64,000 nucleotides of DNA from Strigops habroptila (lineage: Eukaryota > Chordata > Aves > Psittaciformes > Psittacidae), in NCBI RefSeq assembly GCF_004027225.2, contig NC_046358.1:1275180-1339179 (forward strand), read 5' to 3'. The translations under genes were made by a program, and so were the position numbers. The first letter of the stretch is position 1. Each line of letters opens with the position of its first letter. Below the pieces are notes generated by a model. That model worked only from the letters and a program-made list of their open reading frames with translations. It was not told the origin of the DNA and did not search any database. Below are positions 1-7,441 of the stretch, one piece after another.

Positions 1-1871
1 TGGCTGGTGCAGCCCCGGCTGCGTGCTGCCCGCCGGCTGCAGGCGCTGAGGAGATGCTCGGTGCCGGTGCACTCGAACCCCACGTCCCATTGAGGCTCCG
101 CTCCTGCCTCGAACAGCCCGGTCCGTGCACAGCCAGCGCCGTGCCACAGCCCAGCTCCCGGCAGATGACCTGGGGCAGCGTTCCATGTCCACGGCGTCCT
201 CACAGACACCGACCCAGGCTCGGCGCTGCCGCACCTCCAGCCGCCCGCTGCAGGTGCCATCGCCGCCAACCACCCGGGTGAACCCTGCGGAGGGAGGCAG
301 CGGGGCCGTGGTGAGGGGTCACAGCAGCCCTGAGCAGAAGGACTTGGGGTGTTGGGTGAGGAGGAGCTGCCCATGACCCCGGCTTCAGTGTGCACTTGAG
401 TCCAGAACCCCCCCCGTGTGCTGGGCTGCACCCCCAGAGCGTGAGCAGCAGGTCGAAGGAGGGGATTCTCCCCCTCTGCTCTGCTCTTGTCAGGCCCCAC
501 TTGCAGCACTGTGTGCAGTTCTGCTGTCCCCAACAGCAGGGCATAGAGCTGCAGGAGCAAGACCAGAGAAGGCCATGAGGATGCTCAGAGGCTGGAGCAG
601 CTCCCGTACGGAAACAGGCTGAGAACATTGGGGCTGTTCAGCCTGGAGAAGAGAAGCTGCGTGGAGACCTCAGAGCACCTTCCAGTGTCTGAAGGGGGTA
701 CAAGGGTGCTGGAGAGGGACTCTTCATTAGGGACTTGGAGCATAGGACAAGGGGTGATGGGTTGAAACTGAAACAGAGCAAGTTCAGATTAGATATATGG
801 CAGAAGCTCTTCCCTGTGAGGGTGCTGAGGCGCTGGCACAGGGTGCCCAGAGAAGCTGTGGCTGCCCCATCCCTGGCAGTGTTCAAGGCCAGGTTGGACA
901 CAGGGGCTTGGAGCAACCTGCTCTAGTGGAAGGTGTCCCTGCCCATGGCAGGGGTTGGAACTGGAGGAGCTTTAAGGTCCCTTCCAACATGAACCACTCT
1001 GCGATTCTATGATGTGCTGTCACCAGCACCCAGCTCCTACCTTGGCAGACGACACCAGTGTCGAAGCCATGGATGCCGCTGTAGGGTCCCCAGCCCCTCA
1101 CCTCGCAGTCCCAAAGCACTTCCTCGTCGCCGCGGCAGTTCACCACTGCCAGGCTGACGAGGCTGTCATTCTGGCCCAAGCGGCTGCTGCCGATGTAGGC
1201 TCTGGTGGCCGAGCCGCAGCCCAGATGCTGGCACACCACCTCTGCATCCGCCATGTTCCACGTGTCATCCGCCACCGAGCCCCACCGTCCCCGCTGCTTC
1301 ACCTCCAACATCCCAGCACAGGGACCGCCGCCGTCCACCAGCCTCAGCTCCACCGCGTCTGCACCGTGGCACCGGCACAGCCTCAGCCGTGCCCAGCGCT
1401 GCGGCACACAGCGGGTGTCCCGGCGCAACTGGCATCCCCCAGCTCACCTCTGCAGGTCACCCCCACGTCCCGCTCATGGTTGCAGAAGTGTTGTCCCCAT
1501 CCGAAATGGGGACAATCCTGCAGCATCGCTTCATCACCACGGCAGAAGAAGATGTGGAGCCAGATGCGGCCGGTGCCCGGCCCGAACGGGGCGTATGGGG
1601 ACGACGTGGCCACCGAGCCGCAGCCGAGCTGCCGGCACACCACGGTGGCCCAGCGGGCGTCCCAGTCGAAGTCGTAGTTGCAGACAGAGCCCCATTCACC
1701 TTCATGCATCACCTCCACCCTCCCGGCACAGCGCCCACCGCCCCCCACCAGACGCAGCTCCCCGGGGCCCTGCGGGGTGCTCAGCTCAGCCTGGGGCTCA
1801 GGGGTGCTCCACGGCTGCCCCTCACTGAGCTGCACCCACAGGAGAACACCTAGCAACCCAACAGGCACCAT
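1..1871 (-). CDS. SRCR receptor gene A, 5' exons (partial)
   Basis: Start codon at 1871, read leftwards off the window. Exon 1 (1448–1871) encodes a signal peptide (MVPVGLLGVLLWVQLS) and SRCR domain 1. Exon 2 (1041–1358) is domain 2 and exon 3 (from 284 to the window edge) is domain 3. All splice phases are 1, the classic one-exon-per-domain layout of group B SRCR proteins. Domain 1 has all eight group B cysteines; domain 2 lacks C2 and C7. Exons 1 and 2 match gene B closely. Exon 3 differs from copies B and C by several single-base length changes near the window edge (for example GGGG for GGG near 175) that disturb its frame, so A is either a decaying copy or poorly polished sequence. A CR1 element fills intron 2. 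Confidence 0.75.
420..1014 (+). mobile_element. CR1 LINE 3' fragment in SRCR-A intron 2
   Basis: Sense-oriented CR1 3' end, recognised by the string of CR1 3' sequence (GCAGAAGCTCTTCCCTGTGA, GGCTGCCCCATCCCTGGCAG) and the terminal GATTCTATGATG. The 5' limit is uncertain. Orthologous positions in units 2 and 3 carry the same insertion. Confidence 0.85.
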
Positions 1872-1907
1872 CTCGCCCGCCCGGACCCCCCCGTGCTGTG
1901 GGGTGGG

Positions 1908-1978
1908 TGATATATAGGCACTGCCGGAGCCAATGGAGGCAGCAGCACCTTTTGAGCCTGTTATCAGGCGGGTTATCT
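1908..1978 (-). promoter_or_regulatory. SRCR-A core promoter: TATA box and paired GATA motifs
   Basis: On the minus strand a TATATATC-type TATA box (1908–1917) lies about 40 bp before the start codon, giving a very short 5' leader. Two GATA motifs, AGATAA (complement of 1973–1978) and TGATAA (complement of 1961–1966), lie 12 bp apart just upstream. The same arrangement is kept at genes B and C. GATA factor control in blood cells is an inference. Confidence 0.6.
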
Positions 1979-3765
1979 CCCATCTGGTGGGGCCCCAGCC
2001 TCCAATAACCTGCTCCGTGCCCAAATATGAGACTCAGCTCCGCTTCTGGCGTCACACACCTCGCCACGGTGGATCGGAGCTCGGATGTCCCCAGTGTAAA
2101 CCAGCAGCCCTCCCGGAGCACCCAGCGCTGCAACAGGGTGCAATGGACCCATGCTGTGCCCCCCCATGCCACTGACCCTGCAGGCAACAACAAGGAAGAG
2201 CCCAGTGGTGACAGACAAGATTCACTCCAAAACCTACCAAAACCCCCCCAGGACCACCCTTAGCACCAGCACAGAGCAAAGCCTAAACACCCCGGCACAC
2301 CGGCACCCATCCTTTGAGTGCTCCGCTCCATGGGGGGCCTGCAGACCCCGGCTTGGGGGGCACTGAGGTGGGAGCAGCCCGCCCGGCTCACCGCGGTGCC
2401 TGCAGGTGGCACATGCCGGTGCCGGCAGCTGTGCAGGCAGGAAGGAGGCGGTTTCCCCCCCTTCAGGCAGGGACCCGCTGTCGGCATCGACCACACGCGG
2501 CTCCCCAGCCACCGGCAGTGCTGCCGATAACAGCACACCGGCACCTGCCCGTGCTGATGCCGCAGAGAGGGGCACGGAGCCGACCCGGGGCTCGTGGGGA
2601 CCCACCTGGCCAAGCCGGGAGCAGCAGCAAAACCCAGTGGGTGCAGGAGGTGGAAGGAGCAGGAGCTCCCTCGAGGGCTCGGATCAGGATGGGGTTGACC
2701 TGGTGGACTCCGTGGGTGCCCAGGGGTGCTGCTGGCCATGGTGGGACATGGAGATGGAGAGGAGGCAGCTTCACATTGAAGAGCTGCTGATGTGCAGGGC
2801 CAGGCAAAGCCATCAAGGTGCTATAACAGGGGTTATAAACAGTGACCTCCCCTTGCCCACTGCAGGGAGAAGGGGCAGTGGGGAAAACAGCACCAGAGCC
2901 AGGCAGCACCCAGAAATCCCCTGGTACTGAGCACACGATGGGTCCCCTGCAGCAAGTGGGTCACATTCCCCTAACACAGCACAGGGGCAGCAAGCAGCAG
3001 CTCAGACAGGGACACGGCAAGGTGAAAACAGCTTCTCCATGCTCAAATGGAGAGGGGAGAACTGGTGGTGTTCTCCTCCTCCCTCTGAGCTCACAGGTAC
3101 CCCAGGATGGGTTAGAACAGGGATGATACAAGCCTGGCCCTGGGGAGCCCCCTGCAAGCCCTGCTGCTGGTGGGGCTGCATGGCAGCAGCATCCTGGGGA
3201 AGGAACACGCTGTGCCCTGTGCTTCCAGAGAGGAACAGCTATTCCCACCAACAGTCGATTGCCACAGAGCAGCACCATCTGCAAGTGGCTGCCAAGATGC
3301 TGCCAATAAGAGGTGCATTTTAACTCCTTCTTCAACTTCCAACGTGCCTTAAAACATCCTTTCCCAGCATTCCTCAAGGGAACTTTGCTAAACACAAGCC
3401 CTGAAGCATTTTCTTTCCCTCACACCTGGATGAAAGCTGCAGCCTCAGCTGCAAAATCCCCACCTGCCACAGTCCCAGTTCCCCATTCCCTGCCTCTGCC
3501 ACAGGATGGGTTATAGAATCATGGGATGGTTTGGGTTGGAAGGGACCTTAAAGCTCCTCCAGTTCCAAGCTGGATATGGGGCTGCGTTGAGAAGTAAAAC
3601 CCCATGGGGATCTCAGGCAGCACCTTCAGCACAGCCCCACCATCCTCCCCACAAGGGTATCCCCGTGGCCCTGGGGGAACCCTGCCCCTGGTTACAGACC
3701 CCAGGATGAGTTTTGGGTGTTCTGCTTTTCCTGTGCCCGGTGCTGTGTTCAGGTGTCAGCCGGTG
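1979..3765. other. Head-to-head intergenic region, SRCR-A / PYD–LRR copy 1
   Basis: Shared upstream region between the divergent SRCR and PYD–LRR genes. It contains GC-rich sequence (2300–2750) and a short antisense CR1 end at 3512–3568. Long open frames on both strands here have no recognisable domain and are taken as chance in GC-rich DNA. No RNA gene was seen. The region could hold shared regulatory elements for both genes. Confidence 0.5.
3512..3568 (-). mobile_element. Short CR1 3' terminus
   Basis: Antisense CR1 tail: ATAGAATCATGGGATGG followed by the CR1 3' motif AAGGGACCTTAAAGCTCC. Only the last 55–60 bp are present. The copy in unit 2 is at 14,084–14,140. Confidence 0.7.
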
Positions 3766-4079
3766 ATGGCAGAGGAAGAGCCGGCGTTACCCGTCCTCTT
3801 GCGAGCGCTGCAGGGTCTCACCCTTAAAGACTTCCAGGAGTTCAAGGCGAAGTTATCGGAGGTTCACGTGCAAGGAGGATGGAACATCCCCAAGGATACA
3901 CTGGCAACAGCTGCCCACCCATGTGCATTGCTCAGCTGCATGGGAGAGAACTACAGCAAGGACACTGCAATGGACACAGCGATTGGGGTGTTCAGAGAGA
4001 TGAATCGGAGAGACCTCGCTGAGGAGCTGCTGGATGAGAGGATGAAAGGTGATGAAGATGAACCAGCATTCATCTTCAG

Positions 4080-4250
4080 CCATAGAACCGTGGAATGGTT
4101 TGGGTTGGCAGGGGCCTTAAAGCTCCTCCAGTTCCAACCCCCTGCAATGGGCACGGACACCTTCCACTGGAGCAGGTTGCTCCAAGCCCCTGTGTCCAAC
4201 CTGGCCTTGAACACTGCCAGGGATGGGGCAGCCACAGCTTCTCTGGGCTC
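4080..4250 (-). mobile_element. CR1 3' fragment after the PYD exon
   Basis: Antisense CR1 end inserted 30 bp past the PYD exon donor, in the place where a NACHT exon would be expected. It contains CTTCCACTGGAGCAGGTTGC and the rest of the CR1 3' signature. In copy 1 the PYD frame would read into this element if the intron were kept; in copy 2 it stops at the element's edge. Confidence 0.8.
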
Positions 4251-4639
4251 TGGTTGTGATTCTTTGTGCCTCCAAAATCATGCAGGTCCCTCTTGAGACC
4301 TCCCATGAGCTGGCAGCAAGCTCTACTGTGCCGGTGCTAAAGCCAGGAGCTCCTGGTGAAGGCCACCCATGCCCCATGGCTCTGTCCCCTGCAGCTCTGG
4401 TCCCTCGGATGCTGGAGGACATCCCGGTCCCCTCGCTGAGCAGCAGCACGAGCAGCTGCGTTCCCCCATTGACGTGCTCTGTCAGGCCCTGCGGCACCCG
4501 GGCAGTGACCTGCGGGTGCTCCGGTAAAAGACGGAGCTGTGGCCATGGTGGTGCTGCCAGCACGGGGCGGGTGGGTGCTGCCCCAGGTGGAGAAAATAGA
4601 GCTGTGTGGGGCCAGGACAGGGGGGTGAGGCCAGGCCTT

Positions 4640-5130
4640 CATTGGCCATTGGCGGGGTGGTCCCTCCATGCTGATTGGCTGGGGAGTGAGAGGGTGGTGT
4701 CCGTCCATGCTGATTAGCCCCAAAAGGAGGGGTGAGGTCCCTCATGCCGATTGGCTGTCCTAAGGGTGAATGTGTTCCCTCCATGCTGATTGGCCCATGA
4801 GGCTCTCTCTCCCTCCCTGCTATGCTGCCATGAGGCTAATTGGCTGCAGGGTGTGAGAGGGTGGGGTCTCTCCATGTTGATTGGCTGTGCTTAGGATGAG
4901 TGTGTTCCCTCCATGCTGATTGGCCATGTGATGGGTGGCTGTGGTCCCATGAGGCTGATTGGATAGGGGTGTGTGGGAGGGTGGAGTCCCTCCATGCTGA
5001 TTGGCTGCTGGGGTGGGTTGGTGTGTTCCTTTGAAGCTGGTTTGCCATGCGGCAGGTGGGCATGGTCCCTTGATGGTGATTGGCTGGTGGGGTGGGTTGG
5101 TGTGTTCCCCCCATGCTGATTGGCCGGTGG
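4640..5130 (+). repeat. CCAAT-box (ATTGG) minisatellite, copy 1
   Basis: An irregular tandem array of roughly 40–60-bp units, most containing CATGCTGATTGGCTG or a close variant. About a dozen intact ATTGG pentamers (inverted CCAAT boxes) are present in under 500 bp, just upstream of the LRR exon at 5180. Unit 2 has the same array at 15,231–15,724. Confidence 0.8.
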
Positions 5131-6207
5131 CTGGTGGGGGGCTGTGCTGAGCCCCTCTGTTCTCTGTGCTGTCCCGCAGGCTGCAGTGGTGCCGGCTGCC
5201 GGAGAGCTGCTGCGCGGCGCTGCTGGCCTGACACCGCAGCCTGGCGCGGCTGGAGCTGGGGGACACCGCGCTGGGGGACGGCGGCGTGCGCCTGCTCTGC
5301 CAGGGGCTGCGGCAGCCCGGCTGCTGCCTGCGCGTCCTGCGGTGAGAGCCCCGGCACCCCGGGTGTCCCTGAGCATACCCCTGGTACCCTTAGCATCTCC
5401 TCGGCACTCCCAGGCAACCCTGAGCATCCCCCACGCACCACATGGGCATCCCCAGGACCCACCTGGCACCTCCCAGCATCCCTGGCCATACCCCCAGCAT
5501 CCCATGGGCATCCCTCAGCATCCCCGCAGCATCCCACAGGCATCTCCGAGGCGGCCAAATCCACGGGGTGCAGGGGAGCACTGGGATGGTACACAGAAGA
5601 GTCCCTCTGGGCATCATCCCTCTGTTCCACTCTCCCAGGGCAGTGGCACCGGGTTGGGGACCATCACTATGGTGGGGTGGCACTGAGGCCCCTCGGGCTG
5701 GCTCTGAGGGTCTTTCCCGGCAGGCTGCGATATTCCCGCCTCACCAGTGTCTGCTGCAAGGACCTGGCTGCTGCGCTGAGCACCAGCCCCTGCCTGGAGG
5801 AGCTGGATTTGTCCTTCAGCGAGGGGCTGCGGGACGCTGGTGTGCAGCTGCTGTGCGAGGGGTTCCAGCACCATTGCTGCCAGCTTCAGATGCTGCGGTA
5901 AGAGGCTCCCCTTTTCCCAGCCAGAGCAGCTCAGCCGGGACAACCCCACATCCCTGTTTCCTGCATCCCGCAGGCTGGGGAGCTGCCGGCTGACGGGCAC
6001 CTGCTGCCGAGCACTGGCTGTGGGGACCCCTCACCTCACCTGCCTGGACCTGAGCGACAACGACCTGGGAGCTGACGGCTACTGCAGCTCTGCCGGCAGC
6101 TCCGGCACCCTGCCTGCCCGCTGAGCGCCCTGGGGTGAGGAGCTGGCTGTCCCCCTTCCATCCTATGCCAGCAGCGCAGGGTCAGTGCTGTGGGACAGGG
6201 AGGGGCA

Positions 6208-6540
6208 TGGAACCATGGAATGGTTTGGGTTCGAAGGGACCTGAAAGCTCACCCAATCCCCTGCCACGGGCAGGGACACCTTCCACTAGAGCAGGTTGCT
6301 CCAAGCCCCTGTGTCCAACCTGGCCTTGAACACTGCCAGGGATGGGGCAGCCACAGCTTCTCTGGGCACCCTGTGCCAGCACCTCAGCACCCTCACAGGG
6401 AAGAGCTTCTGCCTCAGAGCTCATCTCAATCTCCCCTCTGGCAGGTTAAAGCCATTCCCCTTGGCCTGTCCCTACAGGCCCTTGTCCAAAGCCCCTCTCC
6501 AGGTTTGCTGTAGCCCCTTTAGGCACTGGAGCTGCTCTAA
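6208..6540 (-). mobile_element. CR1 3' fragment in PYD–LRR copy 1
   Basis: Antisense CR1 of about 330 bp (starts CCATGGAATGGTTTGGG, continues through the usual 3' region) within the last intron. Confidence 0.82.
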
Positions 6541-7072
6541 GCTCTCCCTGAGCACCCCACCAGGCAGAGGGTGATGCCACAGCTCTCCTTTCCCTCTTCT
6601 ATTAAAGCTGAGCACGGCCGGGTTGCCCGAGGACGTGCTGCAGGAGCTGGCTGCCCTCCGGGCACTGAAGCCCGGCCTGAAGGTCGGGTACCTCCTGGAG
6701 CAGGACACGCCGCAGACGGGGGCCATGGCCCGGCTGCCCTTCCACCGCGGGGTGCTGCCGGGCAGGGGGTGCCCCCCTCCCTCAGGAGAGGTCCCCTCCT
6801 CTAGGAGAGTCCTTGGAGCAACTGGAGCCATTCCCAGCCCTGTGCTTGGTGCTGCTGACGTGGGGGAACCCTCCCTGGGTTTGAGCCTGCCCCATGCATG
6901 GGGGTACAGGGGAGGAGGTCCTGCCCGCATCCTGCATCTGCTGGAATCCAGGCAGAACCAGTCCAAATCCTTCCCTCTCCCATTTCCCCATGTGTGGGTA
7001 ATAGATCTATAGACATCTATATCAATCCCCATCTATTGGTGGCAATAGATGTGTTGCTCTTCGCTGATGCCA

Positions 7073-7078
7073 AATAAA
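7073..7078 (+). terminator. Poly-A signal of PYD–LRR copy 1
   Basis: Canonical AATAAA 61 bp after the stop codon of the C-terminal exon. It is kept in copy 2 at 17,670–17,675. Confidence 0.65.
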
Positions 7079-7235
7079 GGCACTGGGACCAGCCCCAGGA
7101 ACCACCCTCTGCTTTTCCCTGTCGCCACCATGCCCAGGGACCTGTCTGTGGGTCCAGCTCCTGCCCCACATCCCCAAGGATGTCCCCAGGAGCGAGGTGC
7201 CAGCCTGGAAGTGAGTCTCCAGCCAGATTTGGGGG

Positions 7236-7241
7236 TTTAAT
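7236..7241 (-). terminator. Poly-A signal of SRCR gene B
   Basis: ATTAAA on the minus strand about 200 bp after the gene B stop codon. It lies about 160 bp from the opposing PYD–LRR poly-A signal, so the two genes converge tail to tail. Confidence 0.6.
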
Positions 7242-7441
7242 AGAGAAAAACATAGACATTCACAGTGAAACTAAACCCAAATCCCTGCAGCGCTGCTGGC
7301 AGAGGGACACCGGAGCTGCTGTGCTGTGGTCCTGGGCAGGGAGAGGTGACCTCCGTGGCCAGGGCCACCCCTTCTTGGGGACCGAGCCCCACCACCCGCA
7401 CTCGTTTCCTCAGGGCCTCGTGTGGTGTGGCCAGAGCATCC

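Larger units (their letters stand above)
3766..7012 (+). pseudogene. PYD–LRR (NLRP-like) gene copy 1, no NACHT
   Basis: The start ATG at 3766 opens a 94-residue pyrin domain exon (3766–4048, donor GTGATG) with typical features: LLRALQGLTLKDFQEFKAKL, a NIPKD turn, and VFREMNRRDLAEELLDE. LRR exons follow at 4395–4523, 5180–5341 (162 nt), 5724–5897 (174 nt) and 5974–6134 (161 nt), with a C-terminal exon from 6608 to the stop at 7010–7012. LRR exons keep NLRP phase 2 and end in the usual LRVLR/LQMLR pattern. The PYD exon ends in phase 1 while the first LRR exon needs phase 2, and no NACHT exon fits the 346 bp between them. A TGA at 5229–5231 interrupts the second LRR exon, the 161-nt exon is one base short of frame, and the last acceptor lacks a G present in copy 2. 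The PYD exon itself is intact and could yield a pyrin-only product. NLRP3-like ancestry is an inference. Confidence 0.7.

Noticed and set aside
1383-2024. Longer N-terminus for the SRCR gene from an upstream in-frame ATG
   Set aside because: The TATA box at 1908–1917 lies inside that extension, and the ATG at 1871 gives a proper signal peptide.
2234-2739. Minus-strand open frames upstream of SRCR-A, repeated in units 2 and 3
   Set aside because: They are repeated only because the whole unit is duplicated; no signal peptide or domain, and the frame is shortened in unit 3.
4395-4523. Direct splice of the PYD exon to this LRR exon
   Set aside because: Reading in phase 1 gives a non-LRR translation; the LRR frame (PIDVLCQALRHPGSDLRVLR) needs phase 2. 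A cryptic acceptor at 4416–4417 would restore it but is weak, so it was not called.
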